A stretch of DNA of 64,000 bases from NCBI RefSeq assembly GCF_947496985.1, contig NZ_CANMEZ010000001.1, positions 620,001-684,000 on the forward strand, read 5' to 3'. Source of the stretch: an uncultured Kordia sp. (GTDB lineage: Bacteria; Bacteroidota; Bacteroidia; Flavobacteriales; Flavobacteriaceae). The translations under genes and the position numbers were made by a program. Below the pieces are notes generated by a model. It was not told where the DNA came from. It ran no database searches and worked only from the letters and a program-made list of their open reading frames with translations. How positions within the stretch are numbered: position 1 is the stretch's first letter; each line of letters begins with the position of its first letter. Below are positions 16,143-25,579 of this stretch, one piece after another.

Positions 16143-17177
16143 TCATGATCCTTTTTCATTAAATAAATTCAACTTTTGTAACCACGCTGTTTTTCTTTCT
16201 AATAGAAATATATCTAACAGTAATAAAAAGATTCCTAGTCCAAGAAACCACTGAAATTGGTCCTTGTATTCAGAAAACTTTTTTGCTTCAAATTCTGTTT
16301 TGTCCATAGCGCTCAATCGATTCGTGATAAATTCAACTGCTGCTTCTGTATTTGCTCCGTCAATATATTCACCATTTCCTTCCGAAGCAATGCTTTGTAA
16401 TGTTTTTTCGTTCAGTTTCGTAATAACAACTTCACCTTGCAGATCGCGCTTATACGATTCTGTAATTCCTCTTCTTTTTATTGGAATTGGGCCACCTTTT
16501 TGTGTTCCGACACCAATTGTATAGGTTTTGATTCCTTCTTTGGTTGCTTCTTCAGCAATTTTTCCTGCGCCACCTGTATGATCTTCTCCATCAGAGATTA
16601 TTACCAAAACTCTGTTAGTTTGTTCTACATCGTCATAGTATGTTTTTGCCAAACGAATGGCATCATCAATCGCCGTTCCTTGCGATGATAACATATTAGT
16701 GTTTAGGTTTCCTAAAAACATTTTTGCCGCTGAAAAGTCTGTAGTTATTGGTAATTGTGGCACTGCTCTTCCTGCATACGCAATAATTCCAATACGATCG
16801 CTTCCAAGTTTGTTGATGATTTCAGAAACAATACGCTTTGACTTGTCCAATCGACTTGGCGAGATGTCTTCTGCCAACATACTTTTAGACACATCTACAG
16901 CAAATACGATATCAACTCCTTCACGTTTTACCGTTTCTAGTTTTGTACCTATTTTCGGATTGACTAGCGCAAGTGTTAACGATGCAATTGCCAAACACCA
17001 AATTGCCAATTTTAAAATTGGTTTAAAAATAGATTTTTCAGGACTTAATCGTTCTAACAATTGTTTATCAGCAAATTTACGCTGTGCACTTCGTTTCCAG
17101 AGTTGCAAGAGTATAAATACCAATACCGCAATTGGTATGATAATGAGTAAGTAAAAATATTTTTTTTCTTCTAACAT
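16143..17177 (-). CDS. batB: BatB: membrane protein with VWA domain
   Basis: A 344-aa protein with two N-terminal membrane helices (about 5-25 and 52-72), a von Willebrand A domain and a C-terminal helix (WFLGLGIFLLLLDIFLLE). The metal-ion-dependent adhesion site is intact: VFAVDVSKSMLAED (DxSxS), a later Thr, and ISDGEDHTGG. VWA domains here are expected on the periplasmic side and to bind partner Bat proteins. It starts just two bases from the end of the oxidoreductase gene. Confidence 0.86.
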   Translation of the reverse strand: MLEEKKYFYLLIIIPIAVLVFILLQLWKRSAQRKFADKQLLERLSPEKSIFKPILKLAIWCLAIASLTLALVNPKIGTKLETVKREGVDIVFAVDVSKSMLAEDISPSRLDKSKRIVSEIINKLGSDRIGIIAYAGRAVPQLPITTDFSAAKMFLGNLNTNMLSSQGTAIDDAIRLAKTYYDDVEQTNRVLVIISDGEDHTGGAGKIAEEATKEGIKTYTIGVGTQKGGPIPIKRRGITESYKRDLQGEVVITKLNEKTLQSIASEGNGEYIDGANTEAAVEFITNRLSAMDKTEFEAKKFSEYKDQFQWFLGLGIFLLLLDIFLLERKTAWLQKLNLFNEKGS

Positions 17178-17178
17178 G

Positions 17179-17691
17179 TTATTTCTCCATCAATTGATTC
17201 GCAAAGTTTGTGATACGTTGCTGCACATCTTCTGTTATTTTTTTATCTTCAATCCATGTATGAATATGTCCTATATATTCCATACCTAAATAGTTTGCAC
17301 TTTCTACAAAAGGCATTTTAAAACCTTTTTTTATTTCTTGATCCGATCCACAACTTACGACGCCCATTCGTTTTTGTCGCAAGCGTCTTCCTATTTCTTT
17401 TTCTTCAAATAGAAAGTCTGATATTCTATCAAAAAACACTTTCATTACACCACTCATCGTATACCAATAGATTGGTGTTGCAAATACAAACGTTTCATAG
17501 TTTGCCGTTAATTCCTTAAATAGCGCATTGAAATCATCTTCATTATTTAAATCATACGCAAAGTGATTGATTTGATATGTTTTTAAATCTACGATATCAA
17601 AACCTGTTTTTTCTTGAAGTTTAGAAACAATGGTATGTGTGTTTCCTTTACTTCGGGCACTTCCTAATATGATGACTCCTTTTGTTTTCAT
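17179..17691 (-). CDS. Flavodoxin-like NAD(P)H-dependent FMN oxidoreductase
   Basis: A 170-aa cytosolic flavodoxin-fold protein. The N-terminal loop VIILGSARSKGNTHTIVSKL binds the FMN phosphate, and FATPIYWYTMSGVMKVFFDR is the conserved flavin-stacking region of the NADPH-dependent FMN reductase family. Such enzymes reduce quinones or other small acceptors and would suit an oxidative-stress role. It is placed between batA and batB with gaps of two or three bases, so it must be co-transcribed with the Bat genes. This is not part of the standard Bat set I know. Confidence 0.86.
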   Translation of the reverse strand: MKTKGVIILGSARSKGNTHTIVSKLQEKTGFDIVDLKTYQINHFAYDLNNEDDFNALFKELTANYETFVFATPIYWYTMSGVMKVFFDRISDFLFEEKEIGRRLRQKRMGVVSCGSDQEIKKGFKMPFVESANYLGMEYIGHIHTWIEDKKITEDVQQRITNFANQLMEK

Positions 17692-17694
17692 GAT

Positions 17695-18705
17695 TTAGAT
17701 AAAACTTCTGAATAGTGTTTTTCGTAATACAATTTCTAACAATAGCAAGAGTCCTGCAAACAGTACAAAAATTCTAAATTCTTCTTCATAATTAGTGTAT
17801 CTGAATTCTTCTATTTCTGTTTTTTCGAGCTTATTAATTTCGTCATAAATCTGCTCTAATTTTTTACTATTCGTTGCTCTAAAATATTTCCCTCCTGTTG
17901 TTGAAGCAATCGTTTTTAGCAATGCTTCATCAATGGTCACTTCCATGTTTCTATACATTAAAGTCCCGTCCGGGTTTAATGCAAAAGGCGTGGATGCCAT
18001 TCCGTTGGTTCCAATTCCAATGGTGTATACTTTTATGCCATATTCAATTGCTAATTCAGAAGCAATTTGTGGCTCTATGAATCCAGCATTGTTCACTCCA
18101 TCTGTTAATAGAATAATCACTTTACTTTTGGTTTCACTATCTTTTAATCGGTTTACAGCAGTTGCCAATCCCATACCAATAGCAGTTCCTCCAACTAATT
18201 CACCAGTTTTATATTTTATACTTTTTAAAGCAGTTTGAATAATATTTTTATCCGTTGTAATTGGTGTTTTAGTAAAACTTTCTCCAGCATATACAACCAA
18301 TCCGATACGATCACTTGGTCGTCCGTCAATGAATTCTCCTGCTACTTTTTTCAACGCTGTTAATCGATCTGGCTTTAAGTCTCGCGATAACATACTTGCC
18401 GAAACATCAATTGCCATTACGATATCAATTCCGTTATTGGTTTTGACACGTGTAGACACTTCTTTAGTTTGCGGACGCGCAATAGCAATGATTAATGAAA
18501 CAATTGCTAGTAAACGCAATCCAAATAATATTGGTTTTAATTTTGGCAAAATACTTGGTGTAGCTTTGAAACCTTGTAAACTTGACATTTTTACCGATGC
18601 CATTTGTTTTGGTTTTTTCCATATATACCAAGCGATTGCTAGTGGCAACGCCAATAACAACCAAAAGAATTGTGGATGTGCAAAACTGTAATTTTCTAAC
18701 ATCAT
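17695..18705 (-). CDS. batA: BatA: membrane protein with VWA domain
   Basis: A 336-aa paralogue of the neighbouring VWA gene with the same layout: two N-terminal helices, a VWA domain with VMAIDVSASMLSRDL and LTDGVNNAGFIE, and a C-terminal helix (FRIFVLFAGLLLLLEIVL). The MIDAS Asp-Ser-Ser set is intact. It overlaps the stop of the upstream gene by four bases. A second Met directly follows the first, so the start could be three bases later. Confidence 0.87.
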   Translation of the reverse strand: MMLENYSFAHPQFFWLLLALPLAIAWYIWKKPKQMASVKMSSLQGFKATPSILPKLKPILFGLRLLAIVSLIIAIARPQTKEVSTRVKTNNGIDIVMAIDVSASMLSRDLKPDRLTALKKVAGEFIDGRPSDRIGLVVYAGESFTKTPITTDKNIIQTALKSIKYKTGELVGGTAIGMGLATAVNRLKDSETKSKVIILLTDGVNNAGFIEPQIASELAIEYGIKVYTIGIGTNGMASTPFALNPDGTLMYRNMEVTIDEALLKTIASTTGGKYFRATNSKKLEQIYDEINKLEKTEIEEFRYTNYEEEFRIFVLFAGLLLLLEIVLRKTLFRSFI

Positions 18706-20372
18706 TGTTGTTCTTCTATTTGTGTTATTGAGTTGAGTATTCTATCCAATACTTTTTTTCCTTCTTCATCATCTACAGCATACATTAAGCGTAAAATTTG
18801 CACGCCAATTCCTTCTTCAAACACATATACTGCGTACGCTCTTTTTTGCGATGTTCCTAATGGATTCTGCACATCATTAAATGTAGCACTTCCATACATT
18901 TTTACACCTTTTACGCCACGTGGCGATTCATATTCATCATATTTTACGACAATGTCTGTAGTACCAGCGGCTTCGTATTGTTTTAGAATTTGTTCTGTAA
19001 TTTGATCTGCTGTAATTTCTATTTTTTCTGTAAATGTCAGTGTTTCTAAGTTGATTGCAAATGGTGCTAAATAACTTTGATATTGAAATATTTCTGAATT
19101 TACTGGCGATTGAATGCTGTCTGGTTTTTTGATAGGACTTACACGCTTTAACACTTGTGGTGTTGCAATGGTAAATCCTGAAGCACCATATTCACTTGTA
19201 ATCCATTCACCATCAACCAAATCATCCATTGAATGACCGATATATGTGTTTTCTTTTACATATGATAGTGTTGCATATCCAATGAGCCCACCAAATGTGA
19301 TAATCATGGCAACAACTCCAATAACTGCATTTCTGAAACGTCTTTTTTTACGTTGTTCTTCCAGCAATCGCAACCTGTATTCTTCGTCTTTTCTAAGTTC
19401 TTCTTCAGATACTTCTGGTATTGCTTCTTTGGTTTCTACCACAATGTATTCTACCAAATTACGATCTGCTTTTATGATAGCATCATCTGGTTTAGACTTG
19501 GCAAATTTTACCAAATCGGCTGTTTGCAATACATTTTTTAGACTTTTAATTGTTTCCTCTTTTAAATCTAAATAACCAGCTTGTTTTTGTGCTTCAATTT
19601 TTCGAATAAGTTCAGCGGTTGTGCTTTCTAAGGCATCAATTCGAACTTCTTCTTCTATATATTGACGTATAATGTTTGTTAATTCTGAATAGTAATTTTT
19701 GTATTCTGATTTTAATAATAGAGTGGAGTTATCCAATTCATTTAATTGTAATAAAGCTCTATCATATGGTGGAATTTCTTTTTTCTTCTTTTTCTTTTCT
19801 TTCGCTTTCAGCTGAAATACAAAGTAATAAAAGTAAGCTCCAAATAATGCTAACAATACTAGAATTCCTAAAAACCACTTCCACCAATTGCTACTTCCTT
19901 TTTCAACAGAAACTAATTCTTTGATTTCAAACATTTTCTGCTTTAATGTATCTACAGGAACATCTGCCACAGCAATACGAATTGAATCTGTATAGAATGG
20001 TTTTTTGTTGATGAGTATTTTTTGTTTTGGAATGTAGTATTTTCCAGAATCGAACTGTGTCAATCCGTATTTTCTTGTTAGGTTATATTTCGCATCTTTC
20101 TTTAAAGTATCTACTTTATAAGCTTCTAACAATTCTAAAGGAAGAAATTCATTTGCTTCTTGCGGAAATACCACACTTGCTGTAGAATCTGCTTCTACGA
20201 TAATTGAAAGCTTTATTTCTTCTCCTATTTTTATTTGTGTAGAATCTACAACAGCTACAACTTTTTGTGCTTGAACAACGAGTGAAAAAAGAACTGCGCA
20301 CACGAAAAAGCAGGTTTTCAATTTTTCAATCGAAAACAACACAGTACATCTTTTTAATTTTGTATTCATCAT
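18702..20372 (-). CDS. Bat-operon membrane protein with two helices and an extra C-terminal domain
   Basis: A 556-aa protein. The N-terminus (signal to about residue 36, then a short Ig-like domain) resembles the last part of a BatD protein and ends with a helix WWKWFLGILVLLALFGAYFY followed by a polylysine patch. A cytosolic helical region comes next (DNSTLLLKSEYKNYYSELTN), then a second helix around residue 335 (AVIGVVAMIITFGGLIGYA). The last 180 residues form a mixed domain I do not recognise (FTIATPQVLKRVSPIKK). It is commonly annotated only as hypothetical in Bat operons. It sits between DUF58 and batA with minimal spacing. Confidence 0.75.
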   Translation of the reverse strand: MMNTKLKRCTVLFSIEKLKTCFFVCAVLFSLVVQAQKVVAVVDSTQIKIGEEIKLSIIVEADSTASVVFPQEANEFLPLELLEAYKVDTLKKDAKYNLTRKYGLTQFDSGKYYIPKQKILINKKPFYTDSIRIAVADVPVDTLKQKMFEIKELVSVEKGSSNWWKWFLGILVLLALFGAYFYYFVFQLKAKEKKKKKKEIPPYDRALLQLNELDNSTLLLKSEYKNYYSELTNIIRQYIEEEVRIDALESTTAELIRKIEAQKQAGYLDLKEETIKSLKNVLQTADLVKFAKSKPDDAIIKADRNLVEYIVVETKEAIPEVSEEELRKDEEYRLRLLEEQRKKRRFRNAVIGVVAMIITFGGLIGYATLSYVKENTYIGHSMDDLVDGEWITSEYGASGFTIATPQVLKRVSPIKKPDSIQSPVNSEIFQYQSYLAPFAINLETLTFTEKIEITADQITEQILKQYEAAGTTDIVVKYDEYESPRGVKGVKMYGSATFNDVQNPLGTSQKRAYAVYVFEEGIGVQILRLMYAVDDEEGKKVLDRILNSITQIEEQQ

Positions 20373-20376
20373 TCGC

Positions 20377-21243
20377 TTATCCTCTTCGTTTAAAATATCC
20401 TAATAGTTTTTTTACGTAACTTTCGTCAACACGTGTACTTATAACGCCTGCTCCACTTCTTGAAAATAGTTCTTTGAAGTAGTTTACTTTTTCTTGATAG
20501 TATTTTGCATAGTTTGTACGAACCGTTTTTGAACCTGTGTTTACCAACATACTCTCACCTGTTTCGTTGTCTTGCATTTGTACAATTCCTAGGTTTGGAA
20601 TTTCCTCTTCGCGTTTATCGTAAATTCTAATTCCTGTTAAGTCGTGCTTTTTTGCAGAAATTTTCAAAGTTTGTTCGTAATCGTCTGCAATAAAATCTGA
20701 CAACATAAAAACAATTGCTTTCTTCTTCATTACACTTGATAAGAATCGTAACGCTTGCGAAATATCAGTTTTAGTACTTTTTGGTGTAAATTCTAACAGT
20801 TCACGAATGATTCGCAATACATGTGATTTCCCTTTTTTGGGTGGAATGAATAATTCTACTTCGTCTGAAAACAGAATTAAACCAACTTTATCATTGTTTT
20901 GCATTGCAGAAAATGCCAATGTTGCTGAAATCTCTGTAATAGTTTCATTTTTAAATTGTGTATTCGTTCCAAATAATTCAGATCCTGAAACATCTACCAT
21001 CAACATCATTGTCAGTTCGCGCTCTTCTTCAAACACTTTAATATAAGGTTCGTTGTAGCGTGCGGTTACATTCCAATCAATATTTCGTACATCATCACCA
21101 AACTGATACTGACGCACTTCGCTAAACGTCATACCTCTTCCTTTGAAAGTAGAATGATATTCTCCTCCAAAAATATGATCGCTCAAACGGCGCGTTTTGA
21201 TTTCTATTTTTCGTACTTTTTTAAGTAACTCTTTTGTATCCAT
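20377..21243 (-). CDS. DUF58 domain protein of the Bat operon
   Basis: A 288-aa cytosolic protein. DUF58 signature: GRGMTFSEVRQYQFGDDVRN, IDWNVTARYNEPYIKVFEEE, then a VWA-like fold with MLMVDVSGSELFGT (DxSxS). DUF58 proteins pair with MoxR ATPases, whose gene lies immediately upstream here, and are thought to help assemble or activate the VWA partners. Length and order moxR-DUF58-batA are typical for Bacteroidota. Confidence 0.9.
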   Translation of the reverse strand: MDTKELLKKVRKIEIKTRRLSDHIFGGEYHSTFKGRGMTFSEVRQYQFGDDVRNIDWNVTARYNEPYIKVFEEERELTMMLMVDVSGSELFGTNTQFKNETITEISATLAFSAMQNNDKVGLILFSDEVELFIPPKKGKSHVLRIIRELLEFTPKSTKTDISQALRFLSSVMKKKAIVFMLSDFIADDYEQTLKISAKKHDLTGIRIYDKREEEIPNLGIVQMQDNETGESMLVNTGSKTVRTNYAKYYQEKVNYFKELFSRSGAGVISTRVDESYVKKLLGYFKRRG

Positions 21244-21315
21244 TGTTCAGTTTACTGGACATTCTACACTTGATGCAGAATTTTTTTAAGTATCCGATTT
21301 AGTTTAATTAGCAGA

Positions 21316-21334
21316 TTCCTGCCTTCGCAGGAAT
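21316..21334. repeat. Short REP-type palindrome between moxR and DUF58
   Basis: The segment TTCCTGCCTTCGCAGGAA can fold into a tight GC-containing hairpin in otherwise AT-rich spacer. 'TTCCTGC.TTCGCAGGAAT' hairpins are common dispersed repeats in Flavobacteriaceae by my memory. No T run follows on the minus strand, so a terminator is less likely. Confidence 0.5.
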
Positions 21335-21349
21335 AACGAAGTCAACTAT

Positions 21350-22345
21350 CTACGGTACTTCAATTTCGTTTACAATATCATTAATGATTCCTTCAGAAGT
21401 GATATTTTCAGCTTCTGCTTCGTACGTAATTCCAATTCTGTGACGCAATACATCATGTACTACAGCGCGTACATCTTCAGGAATTACATATCCTCTTCGT
21501 TTGATAAATGCATAACATTTTGCAGCCGTTGCCAAGTTGATACTTCCACGAGGCGAAGCTCCAAAACTGATTAATGGTTTTAAGTTTTCTAATTTATATT
21601 TTTCAGGATAACGTGTCGCAAAAATGATATCTAAGATATATTTCTCAATTTTTTCATCCATGTACACATCACGTACAGCTTCTTGTGCTTTTAAGATTTG
21701 CTCCACAGAAACTACAGGGTTTACTTTTTCGAAGCTTCCTTTCAAATTGGCACGCATGATCAATTGTTCTTCATCCATTTTAGGATAATCAATCACCGTT
21801 TTCAACATAAAACGATCCACCTGAGCTTCTGGTAACGGATATGTTCCTTCTTGTTCTACAGGGTTTTGTGTTGCCATTACTAAGAAAGGTCTATCCAAAA
21901 TAAACGTTTCATCACCAATAGTAACTTGCTTTTCCTGCATGGCTTCTAACAATGCCGATTGCACTTTTGCTGGCGCACGGTTAATCTCATCTGCCAATAC
22001 AAAATTTGCAAAGATTGGTCCTTTTTTGATAGAGAAGTCGTTGTCTTTCATATTATAAATCAACGTTCCTACAACATCTGCAGGAAGTAAATCAGGCGTA
22101 AACTGTATTCTGCTAAAACTTCCTTGAACAGCTTTACTTAGCGTATTGATGGCTAATGTTTTTGCTAAACCAGGCACACCTTCTAGCAAAATATGTCCTT
22201 GTCCTAACAACCCTATCAACAAACGCTCTACCATGTGCCTCTGTCCGACAATTACTTTGTTCATTTCCAACATAAGTAGGTCTACAAATGCACTCTCTCT
22301 TTCTATCTTTTCATTAATAGCTCTAATATCAATTGTTTCTTCCAT
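21350..22345 (-). CDS. moxR: MoxR-type AAA+ ATPase
   Basis: A 331-aa AAA+ chaperone-like ATPase that heads the Bat operon. Walker A reads LEGVPGLAKT, Walker B LADEINRAP, followed by the MoxR hallmark sensor region VMATQNPVEQEGTYPLPEAQ. The C-terminal lid domain contains GASPRGSINLATAAKCYA. It is expected to remodel DUF58/VWA proteins using ATP. A gap of about 100 bases, with a short palindrome (TTCCTGCCTTCGCAGGAA) near 21316, separates it from the DUF58 gene, so partial attenuation is possible. Confidence 0.93.
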   Translation of the reverse strand: MEETIDIRAINEKIERESAFVDLLMLEMNKVIVGQRHMVERLLIGLLGQGHILLEGVPGLAKTLAINTLSKAVQGSFSRIQFTPDLLPADVVGTLIYNMKDNDFSIKKGPIFANFVLADEINRAPAKVQSALLEAMQEKQVTIGDETFILDRPFLVMATQNPVEQEGTYPLPEAQVDRFMLKTVIDYPKMDEEQLIMRANLKGSFEKVNPVVSVEQILKAQEAVRDVYMDEKIEKYILDIIFATRYPEKYKLENLKPLISFGASPRGSINLATAAKCYAFIKRRGYVIPEDVRAVVHDVLRHRIGITYEAEAENITSEGIINDIVNEIEVP

Positions 22346-22581
22346 TTAGGTACTTTTTTGTGGCGTGAATTTACTAATCACATTTTAACGATGCAAATTG
22401 TTAAAATAATTCCTTTATTGCTGTTAATAATTGGTTAAAATATTTAGGATAATTTATATATTGAAGCCTTTAAAACTCAAAACTTAAATTGAAATCTAAC
22501 GATCTCATTTTTTTGTTGATAACTTAAAAGTGCTCGTTTTGCAATTTTACGAATTATATTGTGCTTTTTTAAACTGTTTTT

Positions 22582-24414
22582 ATGGAATTAACAACATTAG
22601 ATTATAGCTTCATTTTTGGATTCTTTGCTATTGTTTTAGGAATTGGAATTTATGTCTCTAAAACTTCTGGAAAAAATACATCTGAATATTTTTTATCAGG
22701 AAGAAGCATGCCGTGGTGGATTTTAGGAGTTTCTATGGTTGCCACTACATTTTCAACAGATACACCAAATTTTGTTACAGATATTGTTCGTAAAGATGGA
22801 GTTTCATCTAACTGGATGTGGTGGGCTTTTCTAATTACAGGATTATTAACAGTTTTTGTGTATGCAAAACTCTGGCGAAAATCGAATGTTTCCACAGATA
22901 TTGAATTTTACGAATTACGCTATGGCGGAAAACCAGCCAAATTTCTCAGAGGCTTTCGCGCAATGTACTTAGGATTGGTTTTCAATGTATTTGCTATGGC
23001 TGGAGTTACGCTTGCCGCGATAAAAATTGGTGGTGTCATGCTCGGGTTGGAACCTTGGGAAACTGTATTATACGCAGGAGCAATTACGGTAGTTTTTAGT
23101 GCTATTGGAGGTTTTAAAGGCGTTGTATATACCGATTTCCTATTATTTTTTGTAGCAATGGCTGGCGCAATTGGAGCTGCATATTACTGTGTAACACTTC
23201 CTGAAGTTGGCGGATTAGAAAATTTAATGACACATAAAAATGTAGCTGATAAACTCAATATTTTTCCAGATTTTAGCAATAAAGAAATTCTTATCACTTT
23301 AATCATAATTCCGTTAGCAGTGCAATGGTGGAGTTCATGGTTTCCAGGTGCCGAACCGGGCGGTGGTGGTTATATTGCACAACGAATGTTAGCTGCAAAA
23401 GATGAAAATCATGCGATTGGCGCTACATTTTTCTTCAATATTATGCATTATGCATTACGTCCATGGCCATGGATTTTAGTAGCATTGGCTTCATTGGTTG
23501 TTTTTCCAAATATTGCGAGCATTCAAGAAGCATTTCCAAATATCCCTACTGATAAGTTAGGGCACGATTTAGCCTATTCTGCGATGTTGACAAAATTACC
23601 AAGCGGCTTACTAGGCTTAGTATTAGCTTCCTTGGTGGCCGCATATATGTCAACCATTTCAACACATTTAAATTGGGGATCATCATACATTGTAAATGAT
23701 TTTTACAAACAAACCATTAATAAAGAAGCTTCTGAAAAAGAATTGGTAAATGTTGGACGAATTTCCACAGTTATTTTAATGGTTTTGAGTGCTATTTTTG
23801 CATTGTTTTTACAAAATGCACGACAACTTTTTGACATTATCATCATGTTTGGTGCAGGAACAGGACTGATTTTTATTTTACGCTGGTTTTGGTGGCGAAT
23901 TAACGCATGGAGTGAAATTTCAGCAATGGTAGCTTCTGGTGTCATTTCTATGTTGTTTAAAATGACGATTGTTGGAAAAATCTTATTTACACATCTAGAT
24001 CAAAATGGTTATACTGTTGAAGGAATTATGCCAAGTTATGCTCAATTTCCAATAGTTGTACTAATTACCACAATTATCTGGTTAACAGTCACTTTTACAA
24101 CACAACCAGAGACGAAAGAGACTTTATTCAATTTTTACAAAAAAATACAACCTGGCGGACCTGGTTGGAATAAAACAATTGCAGATGCAAAAGAAGCAAA
24201 TGTTGAAATTGTTACTGATACACAACCTTGGAATGTGCCTTCTGGTATTTTAGCGATGCTAGTTGCTATGGTTTTTATTTACAGTATTATGTTTGCAACA
24301 GGCTATTGGATTTATGGCGATTACACCTATGCCATAACTTTAACAATTGTTGCATTAGCTTCTGGATTTATTCTAACACAACTCTGGAAAAAGATTAAAG
24401 CAACCATATTTTAA
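22582..24414 (+). CDS. Sodium:solute symporter (SSS family)
   Basis: A 610-aa inner-membrane protein with about 14 hydrophobic helices, beginning LDYSFIFGFFAIVLGIGIYV. Family features are SGRSMPWWILGVSMVATTFS near residue 45 and WWSSWFPGAEPGGGGYIAQR near 250. This subgroup resembles SLC5-type transporters of Bacteroidota with unknown solute (sugar, carboxylate or similar). It stands alone, divergent from the moxR gene with about 235 bases between them. Confidence 0.9.
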   Translation: MELTTLDYSFIFGFFAIVLGIGIYVSKTSGKNTSEYFLSGRSMPWWILGVSMVATTFSTDTPNFVTDIVRKDGVSSNWMWWAFLITGLLTVFVYAKLWRKSNVSTDIEFYELRYGGKPAKFLRGFRAMYLGLVFNVFAMAGVTLAAIKIGGVMLGLEPWETVLYAGAITVVFSAIGGFKGVVYTDFLLFFVAMAGAIGAAYYCVTLPEVGGLENLMTHKNVADKLNIFPDFSNKEILITLIIIPLAVQWWSSWFPGAEPGGGGYIAQRMLAAKDENHAIGATFFFNIMHYALRPWPWILVALASLVVFPNIASIQEAFPNIPTDKLGHDLAYSAMLTKLPSGLLGLVLASLVAAYMSTISTHLNWGSSYIVNDFYKQTINKEASEKELVNVGRISTVILMVLSAIFALFLQNARQLFDIIIMFGAGTGLIFILRWFWWRINAWSEISAMVASGVISMLFKMTIVGKILFTHLDQNGYTVEGIMPSYAQFPIVVLITTIIWLTVTFTTQPETKETLFNFYKKIQPGGPGWNKTIADAKEANVEIVTDTQPWNVPSGILAMLVAMVFIYSIMFATGYWIYGDYTYAITLTIVALASGFILTQLWKKIKATIF

Positions 24415-24633
24415 CATCGCATTTATCATTACAAATGAATATTGAGCAGAGTCGAAATGTGAATCAGAATTTCATATTTTTTACACTCAACTTTATACTA
24501 CATTGAAACCGATTCAACTTAATATAGGAAATAATTTTTCTAAAAATATTTATACAGACTTTCTGAAAATCTAAGAAAATCTAACGATCTAATTTGTACT
24601 TTTACAGTAAATCTTTAAGATACTTAAAATACT
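24415..24633. other. Intergenic spacer with dispersed-repeat remnant
   Basis: About 220 bases without a gene. The part near 24436-24466 (ATTGAGCAGAGTCGAAATGT) resembles the tcgaaatgt/tcgatgtgac intergenic repeats of flavobacteria; a related piece occurs near 30121. Close to the next gene the string TAATTTGTACTTTT occurs, identical over 14 bases to the sequence before the Nudix gene start, and probably part of a promoter. Confidence 0.35.
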
Positions 24634-25503
24634 GTGCATACAAATTATTCAAGAATTATAGCTGGCACCATGACTTGGGGAAGTTGGGGAAAACAACTTT
24701 TAGCTTCACAAATGGCTGGCCTGATGCATCATTGTAAGAATGCTGGAATTACCACCTTTGATCACGCTGATATTTATGGTGGTTATACTACAGAAGCTGA
24801 TTTTGGCAACGCATTCGCGCAAAGCGGAATTGATCGCGAAAGCATAGAAATTATTTCAAAATGTGGTATTCAATATGAAGCGGAAAATCGTCAGAACACC
24901 ATTAAACATTATGACTATTCAGCAGATTATATAATTTGGTCAGCGGAAACTTCTTTAAAGAACTTACAAACCGATTATTTAGATCTGTTGTTATTGCACA
25001 GACCGAGTCCGTTGATGCATCCTGACGAAATTGCCAAAGCAATTGATCAACTCAAAACACAAGGAAAAATCAAAGAATTTGGCGTTTCCAACTTTACACC
25101 ATCACAAATGACAATGGTGGATACAAAAAATACCATTACGGCTAATCAGATACAGTTTTCATTGACCGATTTTGACGCCATGCATAATGGAACACTCGAT
25201 CATATGATTACACATTCAATCATTCCAATGGCTTGGCAACCACTTGGAAGTGTGTTTAGAGAGAAAAATGAACAAATAAATAGAATTCATACCGTTTTAG
25301 ACAATCTCACAGAAAAATATAACGCAACAAAAGATCAGTTGGTCTTGGCGTGGATTTTAAAACATCCTGCTGGCATTCACCCTGTAATAGGAACCACAAC
25401 GCCTGAGCGAATTACCAATGCTGTCAAAGCAACAGAAATTGAATTATCATTAGAAGATTGGTTTACACTGTTAGTAGAAAGTCAGGGACACAAAGTTCCG
25501 TAG
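24634..25503 (+). CDS. Aldo/keto reductase (YdhF-like)
   Basis: A 289-aa cytosolic TIM-barrel oxidoreductase using NADPH. The catalytic tetrad is visible: FDHADIYGGY (Asp, Tyr), EIISKCG (Lys) and LLLLHRPSPLMHP (His). The cofactor-binding C-terminal segment appears as HPVIGTTTPERI. It resembles the YdhF/COG4989 subgroup. Substrate not predictable. A promoter-like TAATTTGTACTTTT string lies upstream. Confidence 0.9.
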   Translation: MHTNYSRIIAGTMTWGSWGKQLLASQMAGLMHHCKNAGITTFDHADIYGGYTTEADFGNAFAQSGIDRESIEIISKCGIQYEAENRQNTIKHYDYSADYIIWSAETSLKNLQTDYLDLLLLHRPSPLMHPDEIAKAIDQLKTQGKIKEFGVSNFTPSQMTMVDTKNTITANQIQFSLTDFDAMHNGTLDHMITHSIIPMAWQPLGSVFREKNEQINRIHTVLDNLTEKYNATKDQLVLAWILKHPAGIHPVIGTTTPERITNAVKATEIELSLEDWFTLLVESQGHKVP

Positions 25504-25579
25504 TTTCACAATTGTTAGATATGAGTATTGAGATATTAGAATTAATTAAAATAGATTCCCGTTTTCACGGGAAATGAAT

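Noticed and set aside
16657-17154. 165-codon plus-strand frame opposite batB
   Set aside because: Mirror image of a well supported VWA gene; no recognisable domain and wrong strand for the operon.
22346-22581. Spacer between moxR and the symporter
   Set aside because: Only about 235 bases, AT-rich, without a clear TAnnTTTG match on either strand; no feature called.
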